A stretch of DNA of 64,000 bases from an uncultured Pelagibacteraceae bacterium. GTDB lineage: Bacteria; Pseudomonadota; Alphaproteobacteria; Pelagibacterales; Pelagibacteraceae. Location of the stretch: contig CACLYO010000002.1 in the NCBI GenBank assembly GCA_902611145.1, forward strand, positions 62,001-126,000. The letters run 5' to 3'. The position numbers and the translations under genes are program-made. How positions within the stretch are numbered: position 1 is the stretch's first letter; every line of letters starts with the position of its first letter. This document shows, piece by piece, positions 44,999-55,221 of the stretch. The notes beneath the pieces were generated by a model. It did no database searches. It was not told the DNA's origin and saw only the letters and a program-made list of their open reading frames with translations.

Positions 44999-45715
44999 AT
45001 GAGTCATTTAATTTTAGTAAGGCATGGACAAAGTGAGTGGAATTTACAAAAAAAATTCACTGGTTGGGTGGATGTTGATCTAACTCCACAGGGTAAATTA
45101 GAAGCATGTAAATCGGGTGAAGTTATAAAAGATCAAAATATAAAAATAGATTATTTTTTTTCATCATTTCAACTCAGAGCTATAAATACATTAAAGCTTA
45201 TACAGAACACTTTAAGAAATAATGATCAATCAATTAAGGCATGGCAGCTCAATGAAAGACATTATGGAGCACTCACAGGTTTAAATAAAGATGAAATGAA
45301 AAAAAAATTTGGAGAAAAAAAGATACTTGAATTTCGAAGATCCTGGAATATAAAACCTGATCCATTGAATAAAAACAGCCCATATCATCCAAGTAACATT
45401 GAGGTATACAAAAATTTGCCAAAAGAAAATATTCCTGACACAGAGTCCTTGGAAGATACTTATAATCGAGTAGTTAATTATTTTATAAAAAATATACAAA
45501 AAAAATTACATGAGAAAAATAATATTTTAATTTCAGCTCATGGAAATTCTCTTAGAGCATTATGTAAATTTTTATTTAAACTTGATGAAATTCAAATAAC
45601 AAAACTTGAAATTCCAACTGGCAATCCTCTTATGATTACATTTGTTGAAAAAAATAAAATTTCAAAATGTAGATATTTGGATCAAGAAAGAGCTCAAGAT
45701 TTATTAGTTTTTTAG
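44999..45715 (+). CDS. gpmA: 2,3-bisphosphoglycerate-dependent phosphoglycerate mutase
   Basis: A 238-residue histidine phosphatase-fold enzyme of glycolysis/gluconeogenesis. The phosphorylated histidine is in LILVRHGQSEWNLQKKFTGW near residue 9. ERHYGALTGLNKDEMKKKFG is the substrate loop, and the second His is in ISAHGNSLRALCKFLF near residue 180. The cofactor-dependent form is indicated by the full-length insert and the loop. It is convergent with the nucleotidyltransferase gene, with a 12-base overlap. Confidence 0.95.
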   Translation: MSHLILVRHGQSEWNLQKKFTGWVDVDLTPQGKLEACKSGEVIKDQNIKIDYFFSSFQLRAINTLKLIQNTLRNNDQSIKAWQLNERHYGALTGLNKDEMKKKFGEKKILEFRRSWNIKPDPLNKNSPYHPSNIEVYKNLPKENIPDTESLEDTYNRVVNYFIKNIQKKLHEKNNILISAHGNSLRALCKFLFKLDEIQITKLEIPTGNPLMITFVEKNKISKCRYLDQERAQDLLVF

Positions 45716-46393
45716 CAATTCTTTATAAATTCTTAAATCAGTTACATGGTAAAATTTATTCTTACTTTCATGACCAAATAGTTTATTTTGTAGAAGTAAA
45801 TTATTCCATATATCTAAGATTGAAAAACTCTGATTACTTAATTTTAAAAATAAATTTTTGTTTACCATTTGGCAACCTGTATAGATAAAATTATTATTAT
45901 TCTCCTTTTTTAAAATATTATTATTCAAATTAAAATCTCCTCTAAGTTTTTGATCAAAACTTAAAACTTTATTTACAACAAGTAAGATATTTTCTAATTT
46001 TTCTTTAAAGTAAAATTTTTCCATATCTTTTATAAAAGGTACATATTCATTACTCCATATAGTATCAGGATTAAAAACTATAAAATTCTCTTCATTAGAT
46101 TTTTTTATCATATTTAAAATACCTCCTCCTGTATTAAGAATTTGATTACCATCTTCAATTATTTCAATATCAAGATCTAAGTTTAAATCATTTACAAAAT
46201 TTTTAATTTTTTCCTTTAAATAAAAAGTATTTAGCTTTACTTTTTTAATTCCTAAACTTTTAATTAAATTCAAAGTTTTTTCTAATAAAGTAATATTATT
46301 TAATTTTAGAAGTGGCTTTGGTAATTCTAATGTTAAAGGATTAAGTCTTTTGCCATATCCTGCGCATAATACTAATGCTGTTTTAATTTCCAT
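45704..46393 (-). CDS. Sugar-phosphate nucleotidyltransferase (MurU-like)
   Basis: A 229-residue nucleotidyltransferase: ALVLCAGYGKRLNPLTLELPKPLLKLNN is the nucleotide-binding start, NTGGGIL and FIVFNPDTIW hold the metal-binding Asp. It follows a phosphotransferase gene and tsaE, the arrangement known in Alphaproteobacteria and Pseudomonas where the pair AmgK/MurU makes UDP-MurNAc from recovered N-acetylmuramate. A mannose-1-phosphate guanylyltransferase is the main alternative. Its start overlaps the kinase stop by 11 bases. Confidence 0.83.
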   Translation of the reverse strand: MEIKTALVLCAGYGKRLNPLTLELPKPLLKLNNITLLEKTLNLIKSLGIKKVKLNTFYLKEKIKNFVNDLNLDLDIEIIEDGNQILNTGGGILNMIKKSNEENFIVFNPDTIWSNEYVPFIKDMEKFYFKEKLENILLVVNKVLSFDQKLRGDFNLNNNILKKENNNNFIYTGCQMVNKNLFLKLSNQSFSILDIWNNLLLQNKLFGHESKNKFYHVTDLRIYKELLKN

Positions 46394-47354
46394 TTTTATT
46401 CCTAATTTTTCTTGAAAAATTTTTATCTAAAAAATTTTTTAAATCTCCTAATAAAAAATTATCACTAATTCTTAATTCTATTAATTTCCAGGTATAAGGT
46501 ATAAATTTGAGATAATTATATTTTTTATCTCTTTTTGCCAATCTTATAAAAATTCCTATAATTTTAAGATTTCTAAGAACTGACAAAATATCAAAATCAT
46601 TTTTAAATTTTCTCAAATTTAATTCTCCTTTATTTACATTTACATAAAATTCAAAAACTTTTTTTTTTAATTTCGTGGGTGTTTTGAATCTTACATCATC
46701 TATTAATGATGCTAAATCATATGACCTATTACCTACTACAGCATCTTGGTTATCTATGACACCATATCGATTTTTAAATATCATTAAATTAGATACATGA
46801 AAATCTCTATGAACAAAGGTATCATTTTTTTGTTTTAATTTAGATAGTAAAAATTTAATTTTTTTTATTAATTCCCTATTTATTAATTTAGTTTTTTTTT
46901 TTGACATAATTGATGGAACATACCAATCACAAAAAAGTTTGGCTTCTTTAAGTAGCAAATTATTAGTGTAATTAGGGATTTTATAATTTTTTTTTTTAAA
47001 GTTTTTTACTCTTATTTTTTTAATTTTTTGAATTTTTCTTAATAATAAAATTATTTCTTTAAAAATTTTAAAATTATTTTTTTTTCTATTATTAAGAATA
47101 TCAAAAACTGTATTTTCACCTAAATCTGTAACTTCAATATAATTTTTACTAAAATTTTCTTTATATAATTTTGGAGCCAGAATTTTATTTTTTATAAGTA
47201 ATTTATTTACAGCGTCATATATTAATAGATTTTTTACTTTTTCTTTATTTGCATAAACTATGATTGAACTTTTAGAATTTAATTTTTTTCTATAAAATTG
47301 TCTGAATGAAGCATCGCCCGTTATTTTAGTTAATTTTTTTTTTTCTAAAATCAT
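46383..47354 (-). CDS. Sugar kinase of the aminoglycoside phosphotransferase family (AmgK-like)
   Basis: A 323-residue kinase-fold protein. The catalytic loop is FVHRDFHVSNLMIFKN near residue 187, followed by the metal-binding YGVIDNQDAVVGNRSYDLASLIDD, a pattern shared with N-acetylmuramate/N-acetylglucosamine 1-kinase AmgK. It is extraordinarily Lys/Asn/Ile-rich. Next to a MurU-like gene and tsaE, it probably phosphorylates MurNAc and GlcNAc released during wall turnover. A kinase for another sugar or metabolite cannot be excluded. Confidence 0.82.
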   Translation of the reverse strand: MILEKKKLTKITGDASFRQFYRKKLNSKSSIIVYANKEKVKNLLIYDAVNKLLIKNKILAPKLYKENFSKNYIEVTDLGENTVFDILNNRKKNNFKIFKEIILLLRKIQKIKKIRVKNFKKKNYKIPNYTNNLLLKEAKLFCDWYVPSIMSKKKTKLINRELIKKIKFLLSKLKQKNDTFVHRDFHVSNLMIFKNRYGVIDNQDAVVGNRSYDLASLIDDVRFKTPTKLKKKVFEFYVNVNKGELNLRKFKNDFDILSVLRNLKIIGIFIRLAKRDKKYNYLKFIPYTWKLIELRISDNFLLGDLKNFLDKNFSRKIRNKNGN

Positions 47355-47362
47355 ATAACTTG

Positions 47363-47833
47363 CTAAACTTCATTAAATTTTAATCTATTTTTATATATAG
47401 ATATAAATCTTTTTTCAGACCTATGGTTATAATTAAAATAAAGTTCATATATTTTTTTTGGTTTATTAATTATTTTCTCAGGCCACTCAATTAATGTCAA
47501 AATATCTTTATAATTTTCAAATAAACCTATATTTTCAGTCTCATTTACATCTTTAATTCTAAACAAATCGAAATGATGAATAGTTAAATTTTTTATTTTA
47601 TATTCATTTAAAAGACTAAAAGTAGGACTTGTTACTTCTGTTAAAGATATTTTTTTTTGCTTCTGAAGATTATTTATAAGATATTTTACAAAAGTAGTTT
47701 TTCCTACTCCTATTTCTCCATAAAGAAATATTATATCTCCTTTTTTAAAAATTTTTGAAAATTTTTTTGCTAAACTTGCTGTTAAGCTTTCTTTTGAAAT
47801 GTCAAATTTGCTACTTTTAGTAGCGATAGGCAT
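47363..47833 (-). CDS. tsaE: tRNA threonylcarbamoyladenosine biosynthesis ATPase TsaE
   Basis: A ~156-residue P-loop ATPase required for the t6A modification of ANN-decoding tRNAs, working with TsaB, TsaC and TsaD. Walker A is [18 protein letters not shown] near residue 40. [14 protein letters not shown] and [13 protein letters not shown] follow, and LIEWPEKI is the family end motif. I start it at 47833; an ATG at 47851 is also in frame. Either way the start lies inside the 3' end of ahcY. Confidence 0.93.
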   Translation of the reverse strand: MPIATKSSKFDISKESLTASLAKKFSKIFKKGDIIFLYGEIGVGKTTFVKYLINNLQKQKKISLTEVTSPTFSLLNEYKIKNLTIHHFDLFRIKDVNETENIGLFENYKDILTLIEWPEKIINKPKKIYELYFNYNHRSEKRFISIYKNRLKFNEV

Positions 47834-49103
47834 CTGGTTTGTAAGGTCCATCAGGAGTTACACTAATATAATCTGCCTGATCTTTGGACATTTTTGTTAG
47901 TTTTGCACCTACTTTTTCCAAGTGTAATCTTGCTACTTTTTCATCAAGATGTTTAGGTAAAACATAAACTTTCTTTTCATACTTGTCTGAATTATTCCAT
48001 AGTTCTATCTGAGCAGTAACCTGGTTAGTAAATGAAGCACTCATTACAAAACTTGGATGCCCAGTAGCACAACCTAAGTTAACCAGTCTTCCTTCTGCTA
48101 ATAATATAATTCTCTTGTTGCTTGGCAAAGTTATTTCATGAACTTGTGGCTTAATTTCATCCCATTTATAATTTTTTAATGCTTCGACTTGAATTTCGTT
48201 ATCAAAATGTCCAATGTTGCAAAGTATTGCTCTATCTTTCATTTCTCTCATATGGTCTGCTGTAACTATATCTTTATTACCTGTAGCTGTTACTACAATA
48301 TCAGCTTCTTTTATCATATCGTCCATCAAAACTACTTCATAACCTTCCATTGCAGCTTGTAGCGCACATATTGGATCTGTTTCAGTTACCATTACTCTTG
48401 CACCACTCTGCCTTAATGAGGCGGCACTACCTTTTCCAACATCACCAAATCCTGCTACAATTGCAACTTTGCCTGACATCATTACATCTGTCGCTCTTTT
48501 TATTCCATCAACTAAACTTTCTCTACAGCCATATAAATTATCAAACTTAGATTTTGTAACTGAGTCATTTACATTGATTGCTGGAACTAATAATGTTCCC
48601 TGAGCTTCCATCTTCTTAAGTGCTAATACACCAGTTGTTGTTTCTTCGGATAATCCTTTAATGTTTTTTAATAAATCTTTGTAATCTTTGTGCATTAGCG
48701 CAGTTAAATCGCCACCATCATCAAGTATCATATTTGGTTTCCAATCTTTTTTTCCCTCGATTGTTTGTTTAACACACCACCAATATTCCTCTTCCGTCTC
48801 ACCTTTCCATGCAAATACCGGTATCCCTACTTTTGCAATAGCTGCTGCTGCATGATCCTGAGTTGAAAAAATATTACACGAAGACCATCTTACCTCTGCA
48901 CCTAAATCCACAAGAGTTTCAATAAGAACCGCAGTTTGAATTGTCATATGCAGACATCCTAAAATTCTTGCACCTTTTAAAGGATTTTTACCTTTATACT
49001 CTTTTCTTAGTGCCATAAGACCAGGCATTTCCGTTTCGGCTAATGAGATTTCTTTTCTTCCAAATTCTGCTAGTGAAATATCTTTTACTTTAAAATCTTC
49101 CAT
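47817..49103 (-). CDS. ahcY: Adenosylhomocysteinase
   Basis: A 428-residue SAH hydrolase that splits S-adenosylhomocysteine into adenosine and homocysteine, keeping methyl transfer going. Characteristic segments are [24 protein letters not shown], the NAD site [22 protein letters not shown] near residue 218, TATGNKDIV, and the C-terminal dimer lysine/tyrosine tail ending KPDAYRY. Only a 45-base gap separates it from the upstream histidine kinase stop, too small for a SAM or SAH riboswitch. The 3' end overlaps tsaE. Confidence 0.98.
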   Translation of the reverse strand: MEDFKVKDISLAEFGRKEISLAETEMPGLMALRKEYKGKNPLKGARILGCLHMTIQTAVLIETLVDLGAEVRWSSCNIFSTQDHAAAAIAKVGIPVFAWKGETEEEYWWCVKQTIEGKKDWKPNMILDDGGDLTALMHKDYKDLLKNIKGLSEETTTGVLALKKMEAQGTLLVPAINVNDSVTKSKFDNLYGCRESLVDGIKRATDVMMSGKVAIVAGFGDVGKGSAASLRQSGARVMVTETDPICALQAAMEGYEVVLMDDMIKEADIVVTATGNKDIVTADHMREMKDRAILCNIGHFDNEIQVEALKNYKWDEIKPQVHEITLPSNKRIILLAEGRLVNLGCATGHPSFVMSASFTNQVTAQIELWNNSDKYEKKVYVLPKHLDEKVARLHLEKVGAKLTKMSKDQADYISVTPDGPYKPDAYRY

Positions 49104-49148
49104 AATCGGGAGTACTTAACAGTATAAATCTAAATAATCAACCTAACA

Positions 49149-50681
49149 TTAAGTTCCAGGGAAAATAATTTCTATTTTTGCACCTTTTCCGCTTGGGTTA
49201 TTAGTCGCATTAATAATGCCTCCATGTAAATCTATCAAATTTTTTACAATATTAAGTCCAAGTCCTGAGTGTTCACCAAATTTTTCTGGTCTATTACTAT
49301 AAAATCTTTTAAAAATTTTATTAGTTTCTTTTTCTTTAAATCCAGAGCCTTCATCAATAACATTAAGTATCACTTGATTATTTTTGTTTTTGTCTAATTT
49401 TACTATAATTTTTTTATTGTCCTCACTAAATGAAATAGAGTTTTCTAAAAGATTAGCTAAAACTTGCTCTATTCGATTTTCTATACCAATAATTTCATAT
49501 TTATTATATTTTTTATCAACATCTAATAATATTTGGATCCCTCTTTTAGATAAATATATACTATTAAAATCATCCACAACAGAATTTGTTATTAAATTTA
49601 AATCAATTTTTTTCATTTGTTCTTTTGTCAAAGCTAATTCGTCTTTTAGCATTTGAGAATAATCTGTAATTAATCTTTCAATTCTTTCAACATCATGACT
49701 TAAAATTTTAACAAGTTTATCTCGCTGGTTTTTATCTTCAGTTTCAGAAATAATCTCTGATGCACTCTTCAAAGAAGCTAACGGATTTCTTATTTCGTGC
49801 ACAAGATCAGTTGAAAAATTTTCAGCAGTATTTGCTCTATTCTGAAGTTCACTTGTCATGTCATCTAAAGAGCTAGATAAAATACCAAGTTCATCACGAC
49901 GTTTTTTTAAATTTTGAATATTGGTCTTCTTATCACTTTTATCTTTTATGATTTTTGTATAATCAACTAAATTCCTTATTGGTTTTAAAAAATATCTATT
50001 CAAAACAAAAGAAAATACTAGAATTACTATCGTTACTAATATTGCTGTTCTAATTATAAAATTTTTTCTTTCATCAATTGCAGTTTTTATTTCATTAGCA
50101 TTTTCAGCTACCACTAAAAAACCTACATTCTTATCGTCAATAATTATATTTTTAATAGTATTTAAAAAAAATTGATCATAAAATTCTTGAGTAAATGTAA
50201 AAGGACGTCCAAAATCTTTTGATTTTGAATAATCAATAGTAATGTCTTTTAAACTTAAAATTTTTTTGCTTTCTTCTTTCTTATCTTTTTTAGTATCATT
50301 ATTATCTTCGTTCAAATTATCAAATTGAATAATATCAATTCTTTGAGAAAAAGATCTAGGGTCTAAATCAAGAGTGTCCGTGTCTGCTATAATATTAAAT
50401 TTATCATCTAATAAAATTACTCTATCCAAGTTTTGAAATAAAAATCTTGTAGAAAATAAAAATTTTCTTATATCATCTTCATTAAATTCAATTTTCAGTC
50501 TTTTTATATGATTAATTGTGTTGTCAATAACCTTAATATGATTAGATGTTTTTTTTTTAATTAAGTTTGGTTGAATACTTTTTAAATAAACAATTGTAAG
50601 TATTCCAATTATAATAAATACGATAAAATTGATAAATAAAAACTTTTTTAATATGGATAAATCTTTTAATAAAGATCCCAT
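49149..50681 (-). CDS. Sensor histidine kinase, ChvG-like
   Basis: A 510-residue membrane sensor kinase. Two membrane helices (near 12-32 and 205-226) flank a periplasmic domain of ~170 residues. A HAMP linker (FVLNRYFLKPIRNLVDYTKII) follows. The phosphorylated His is in FSTDLVHEIRNPLASLKSA near residue 295. The ATP-binding domain has NLLENSISFSEDN, DEGSGF and HSGLGLNIVKNLIDLHGG. The response-regulator gene directly upstream, separated by 2 bases, makes it one pair. The architecture fits the alphaproteobacterial ChvG (ExoS) envelope/acid sensor. Confidence 0.9.
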   Translation of the reverse strand: MGSLLKDLSILKKFLFINFIVFIIIGILTIVYLKSIQPNLIKKKTSNHIKVIDNTINHIKRLKIEFNEDDIRKFLFSTRFLFQNLDRVILLDDKFNIIADTDTLDLDPRSFSQRIDIIQFDNLNEDNNDTKKDKKEESKKILSLKDITIDYSKSKDFGRPFTFTQEFYDQFFLNTIKNIIIDDKNVGFLVVAENANEIKTAIDERKNFIIRTAILVTIVILVFSFVLNRYFLKPIRNLVDYTKIIKDKSDKKTNIQNLKKRRDELGILSSSLDDMTSELQNRANTAENFSTDLVHEIRNPLASLKSASEIISETEDKNQRDKLVKILSHDVERIERLITDYSQMLKDELALTKEQMKKIDLNLITNSVVDDFNSIYLSKRGIQILLDVDKKYNKYEIIGIENRIEQVLANLLENSISFSEDNKKIIVKLDKNKNNQVILNVIDEGSGFKEKETNKIFKRFYSNRPEKFGEHSGLGLNIVKNLIDLHGGIINATNNPSGKGAKIEIIFPGT

Positions 50682-50683
50682 AA

Positions 50684-51385
50684 TTAACTAACATTCCATC
50701 TATAACCACTGCCATAACGAGTCTCTATTGCAGAAAAATTTTGATCTACTTTTTTAAATTTTTTTCTTATCCTTTTAACATGACTATCGATTGTTCTATC
50801 TTCTATATCAGTATCCTCCCTGTAAGCTATATCCATTAGTTGAGATCTTTCTTTAATAATTCCTGGTCTTTTTGCAAGTTCTTGTACAATTAAAAATTCT
50901 GTAGTTGTAAGTTTATCGGGCAACTGTTTTCCACCCCATTCACATTCTAATTGTGAAGGATCAAGCCTAAGCTTACCATGGTTAATAACATTTTTAGTTT
51001 CTTCAATATTGTTTGCGTTTTTCTTCCTTAACTGAACTCTTATTCTTTCAATTAAAACTTTTATAGAAAATCCACCAGATTTTTTTACAAAATCATCTGC
51101 ACCAAGTTTTAAACCCAATAGTTCATCAATTTCATCATCCTTTGATGTTAAAAAAATAACTGGTAAAGTAGTTTTCTTTCTAAGTTTCTTAAGTAATTCT
51201 TCTCCATCCATTTTTGGCATTTTAATATCTATAACGGCTAGATCAGGTGGTTGACGTGTCAAACCAATTAATGCGCTTTCACCATCCAAGTAAGTTTGAA
51301 CATTAAAACCTTCTTTCTCTAAAGCTATACTTATGCTTGTAAGTATATTTCTATCATCATCTATCAATGCTATCGTTTCTTTCAT
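50684..51385 (-). CDS. OmpR-family response regulator, ChvI-like
   Basis: A 233-residue regulator. The receiver has acidic pocket IALIDDDRNI, phospho-acceptor LAVIDIKMPKMDGEE near Asp54, and the LTSKDDEIDELLGLKLGADDFVKK region. The winged-helix DNA-binding domain has the LTTTEFLIVQELAKRPG stretch, the IEDRTIDSHVKRIRKKF recognition region and the final RYGSGYRWN. It is the partner of the sensor kinase that follows. In relatives ChvG/ChvI govern envelope stress and acid responses; the targets here are unknown. Confidence 0.92.
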   Translation of the reverse strand: MKETIALIDDDRNILTSISIALEKEGFNVQTYLDGESALIGLTRQPPDLAVIDIKMPKMDGEELLKKLRKKTTLPVIFLTSKDDEIDELLGLKLGADDFVKKSGGFSIKVLIERIRVQLRKKNANNIEETKNVINHGKLRLDPSQLECEWGGKQLPDKLTTTEFLIVQELAKRPGIIKERSQLMDIAYREDTDIEDRTIDSHVKRIRKKFKKVDQNFSAIETRYGSGYRWNVS

Positions 51386-51439
51386 ATATTAATATTATTA
51401 AAAATACTAAATTGTTCTAATTTGGGCAAGAATTCTAAA

Positions 51440-54211
51440 TTAATGAAGTAAGCCCCAATTGTCTCCAATATTTAAATCTACTGTTAAAGGAGTCGAAAAT
51501 GAATGCAAATCACTATCTTTAACACTTGTCATTTCATCTTTAATAATTTTGGCTACTTTCTTTTCTTCAGACCTTGAAACTTCAAAAATTAATTCGTCAT
51601 GAATTTGAAGTAACATTTTACATTTATCATGTTCTACATCTTCCAATTTTTTATTTAATCTTATCATTGCTAATCTCATGATTTCTGATGCAGAGCCTTG
51701 AATCGGTGCATTTATCGCAGCTCTTTCTTGAAAATTTCTAACATTAAAATTTTTATCATTAATCCCAGTAATATGACTTCTTCTACCAAAAATATTACTG
51801 ACATATCCACTTTTTCTACAAAATTTAATTGTTGAGTCCATATAACTTTTTATTTCAGGAAACTTAAGAAAATACGATTTTAAAAATTCTTCTGCTTCTT
51901 GATTTGAAACCATTATTTGTTTTGCAAGACCATATTGCGAAATTCCATAAATTATTCCAAAATTTATTGCTTTTGCCTTTCTTCTCATATCAGAACTAAC
52001 TTTTTTAATATCAATATTAAAAACCTGACTAGCTGTGAGTGAATGAATATCCTGATTATTATTAAACGCTTTCTTTAATTCTTTAACATCTGCTAAGTCA
52101 GCTAAAATTCTCATTTCAATTTGATTATAATCAGCTGAGATCAATACATTGCCTTTTTCTGCAATAAATGATTTTCTTATGTCTCTTCCATCTTCAGTTT
52201 TGATTGGAATATTTTGTAAATTTGGATCGCTAGATGCTAATCTACCTGTTGTTGTTGCTGCTAATAAAAAAGATGTATGAACTCTTTTTGTATTAGAGTT
52301 TATATGTTCTTGAAGAGAGTCGGAATATGTATTTTTTAACTTAGAAATTTGTCTCCAATCTAATACTAACTTTGGCAATTCATTTCCCTTAAAAGCTAAA
52401 TCTTCAAGAACTGTTGCACTTGTTGCAAAACTTCCTTTTTTAGTTTTTTTTAAAGATGAAATTTTTAGCTCATTATACATTATTTCACCTAATTGTTTTG
52501 TTGAAGCAATATTAAATTCTTTTTTTGAAATCTTAAATATTTTTTTTTCAAGTTCCTGAATTTTTTTTTCAAATTTTTTTGATAAAATTTTTAAAAATTT
52601 GTAATCAACTTTTATTCCATTAATCTCCATTTTAGCTAATATTTTAATCAATGGTTTTTCAAAAAGTTCATAAATATTTTCTAATTTCTCAGAAAGTAAA
52701 TTATTTTTTAAAACTCTATAAAGTCTTAGTGTTATATCTGCATCTTCAGATGCATATTCAGCAGCTTTTTTTATCTCAACGTCTCTAAAATTTATTTGTT
52801 TTTTTCCTGTGCCAACTAGTTCTTTATAAGAAATTGTTTTATGTCCCAAATGTAACTGGGATAAAGTATCCATATTATGTCTATTTTTTCCTGCATCCAA
52901 TACATAAGAAATTAGCATTGTGTCTTCCATTGACGACATATTAATACCTAAATGATAAAAAATTATGTAATCAAATTTAATGTTTTGGCCAATTTTTTTT
53001 ACTGATTTATCTTCAAGTAATGGCTTGATTTTATTAATAACTTCATCTTTTTTAAGACAATTGCCTGTATTATGATTTATAGGAATGTAACAAGCTTTAC
53101 CAATTTCAGTAGATAAAGATATTCCTACCAAATCAGCTTGATGAGGATCCAATGAAGTTGTTTCAGTATCAACCGCAAATTCTCCTTTTTCTTCAGCTTC
53201 CTTAATCCATAAATCAAGTTCTTTAATATTGTTTATTAATTTATATTTTTTTGTATCTATTTTTATTTTATCTTTATCTTCTAAATTATTTTTTTCTTCA
53301 GAATAATTTGGTTCACCATATATTGAAATTACACTACTTAATAATCTATTAAATTCCATTTCTCTTAAAAAATTGAATAACTTATCTTTATCAATATTCT
53401 TCAAAATAAAGTCTTCCAAATTATCTTTTACTGGAACGTCTTTCTTCAAAGTAACTAACTTTTTACTAACTATAGCTTTATCTTTATTTTCTATAATAGT
53501 TTCTCTTCTTTTGTTTTGTTTTATTTCTTCTGCTTTCTCTAATAGTTTTTCTAATGTGCCATATTTGTTTATCAACTCTGCTGCTGTTTTAACTCCTATA
53601 CCTGGTACGCCAGGAACATTGTCACTGCTATCACCAGCAAGTGATTGAACGTCAATAACTTTATTCGGTTTAACTCCAAATTTATTCTTTACATCATCTT
53701 CTGAAATAAATTTATTTTTCATAGGATCATAAATTCGAACATTTTTTTTATATAGTTGCATTAGATCTTTATCAGAAGAAACAATTGTTACCTTTGCTCC
53801 AGCTAATAATATTTGTTCAACATAAGTAGCTATAAGATCGTCAGCTTCATAATTTAATAATTCTATTGATGGTAAATTAAATGCTAAAACAGATTTTCTT
53901 ATAAAATCGAATTGAGGTATAAGGTCTTCGGGTGCATCTGAACGATTTGCTTTGTAATCACTATAAATTTCATTTCGAAAATTTTTTCTAGCTGAGTCAA
54001 ATATTACTGCAAAATGTGTTGGCTTTTGCAAATTTTCACTTGATTTAGAATCTTCCAATAATTTAAACAACATATTACAAAAACCACTTACAGCACCCGT
54101 TGGCATGCCATCACTTTTTCTAGTTAATGGAGGAAGTGCATAATATGCTCTAAATATATATCCAGAACCATCTATTAAGTAAAAATGATCAGTTTTTTTT
54201 ATTTTGTTCAT
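51440..54211 (-). CDS. polA: DNA polymerase I
   Basis: A 923-residue full-length Pol I for primer removal and repair. The 5' nuclease domain (1-290) starts FYLIDGSGYIFRAYYALPPL and has VSSDKDLMQL and DVQSLAGDSSDNVPGVPGIG. The proofreading domain is intact: FAVDTETTSLDPH near residue 343 and EDADITLRLYRVL. The polymerase domain shows SADYNQIEMRILADL, RRKAKAINFGIIYGISQYG and MLLQIHDELIFEV with the catalytic Asp near residue 880. All three activities look complete. Confidence 0.97.
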   Translation of the reverse strand: MNKIKKTDHFYLIDGSGYIFRAYYALPPLTRKSDGMPTGAVSGFCNMLFKLLEDSKSSENLQKPTHFAVIFDSARKNFRNEIYSDYKANRSDAPEDLIPQFDFIRKSVLAFNLPSIELLNYEADDLIATYVEQILLAGAKVTIVSSDKDLMQLYKKNVRIYDPMKNKFISEDDVKNKFGVKPNKVIDVQSLAGDSSDNVPGVPGIGVKTAAELINKYGTLEKLLEKAEEIKQNKRRETIIENKDKAIVSKKLVTLKKDVPVKDNLEDFILKNIDKDKLFNFLREMEFNRLLSSVISIYGEPNYSEEKNNLEDKDKIKIDTKKYKLINNIKELDLWIKEAEEKGEFAVDTETTSLDPHQADLVGISLSTEIGKACYIPINHNTGNCLKKDEVINKIKPLLEDKSVKKIGQNIKFDYIIFYHLGINMSSMEDTMLISYVLDAGKNRHNMDTLSQLHLGHKTISYKELVGTGKKQINFRDVEIKKAAEYASEDADITLRLYRVLKNNLLSEKLENIYELFEKPLIKILAKMEINGIKVDYKFLKILSKKFEKKIQELEKKIFKISKKEFNIASTKQLGEIMYNELKISSLKKTKKGSFATSATVLEDLAFKGNELPKLVLDWRQISKLKNTYSDSLQEHINSNTKRVHTSFLLAATTTGRLASSDPNLQNIPIKTEDGRDIRKSFIAEKGNVLISADYNQIEMRILADLADVKELKKAFNNNQDIHSLTASQVFNIDIKKVSSDMRRKAKAINFGIIYGISQYGLAKQIMVSNQEAEEFLKSYFLKFPEIKSYMDSTIKFCRKSGYVSNIFGRRSHITGINDKNFNVRNFQERAAINAPIQGSASEIMRLAMIRLNKKLEDVEHDKCKMLLQIHDELIFEVSRSEEKKVAKIIKDEMTSVKDSDLHSFSTPLTVDLNIGDNWGLLH

Positions 54212-54259
54212 TAAAATGTTAACTTAATTTATACGAATGTTATAAATGTATAAATCATT

Positions 54260-55189
54260 ATGGGAAAAAAAAACGTTTTATCGGTAAAAAACCTAAATAA
54301 AATTTATTCTAAAAATAAATCACAACCTATTAATGCACTTAATAATTTAAACTTAGAGGTGAAAGAGGGTGAAATATTTGGTCTTTTAGGTCCTAACGGA
54401 GCTGGAAAATCTACATTCATTAATATATTAGCTGGCACTGCTGTGAAAACATCAGGTGAAGTTAATGTTTGGGGTTTCGATTTAGACAAAAACCCAAGAC
54501 AAGTAAGAGCTTCGATAGGAATAGTTCCACAAGAGGTTAATTTAGATCCTTTTTTTAATCCTAGAAAACTTCTTGAATTACATGCAGGAATGTATGGTGT
54601 TAAAAAAAAAGACAGAATTACTGACAGTATCCTTGAATTAGTATCGCTAGAAAAAAATGCTGATAGTTATGCAAGAAGTTTATCCGGAGGAATGAAAAGA
54701 AGACTACTTATTGCAAAAGCATTAGTACATCAACCACCTATTCTTATATTGGATGAGCCCACAGCAGGTGTAGATATAGAATTAAGACAGAATCTCTGGG
54801 AAAATGTTAAACTCTTAAACAAACAAGGAGTTACAATTATTTTAACAACGCATTATCTTATTGAAGCTGAAGAAATGTGTCATAGAATTGGAATTATTAG
54901 CAAGGGTAATTTGATTGCCTTAGATAGTACAAAAAATTTAATAGATAAAGTTCAAACTAAAAAAGTTACATTTTTAACTGATAAAGAAATTAATGTTGAA
55001 AAAATAAGTATGCCTTCATTAAAAATTATTTCAAATGTAAACCGTAAACTTACTATTTCCTACGAGAAAAGTAAGTTAAAAATAGATGAAATAATTTCTT
55101 GCCTATCAAAACAAGGGACAAAAATTTTAGATATTTCTACAGATGACGCAGATATTGAGGATGTTTATATAGAATTAATAAAAAACTAG
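54260..55189 (+). CDS. ABC transporter ATP-binding protein (ABC-2 export type), orphan
   Basis: A 309-residue ATPase of the CcmA/NodI/YadG-like group. Walker A is FGLLGPNGAGKSTFINILAG near residue 43, signature SLSGGMKRRLLIAKAL near 140, and Walker B ILILDEPTAGVDIELR. The C-terminal ~80 residues form a small extra domain common in ABC-2 ATPases. No ABC-2 permease gene is adjacent: the next gene is bioY. The permease must lie elsewhere. It is not of the energy-coupling-factor type, so it is unlikely to energise BioY. Confidence 0.9.
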   Translation: MGKKNVLSVKNLNKIYSKNKSQPINALNNLNLEVKEGEIFGLLGPNGAGKSTFINILAGTAVKTSGEVNVWGFDLDKNPRQVRASIGIVPQEVNLDPFFNPRKLLELHAGMYGVKKKDRITDSILELVSLEKNADSYARSLSGGMKRRLLIAKALVHQPPILILDEPTAGVDIELRQNLWENVKLLNKQGVTIILTTHYLIEAEEMCHRIGIISKGNLIALDSTKNLIDKVQTKKVTFLTDKEINVEKISMPSLKIISNVNRKLTISYEKSKLKIDEIISCLSKQGTKILDISTDDADIEDVYIELIKN

Positions 55190-55221
55190 ATTAATTTAAT
55201 TTAAAATAGTAAAATACGTTA

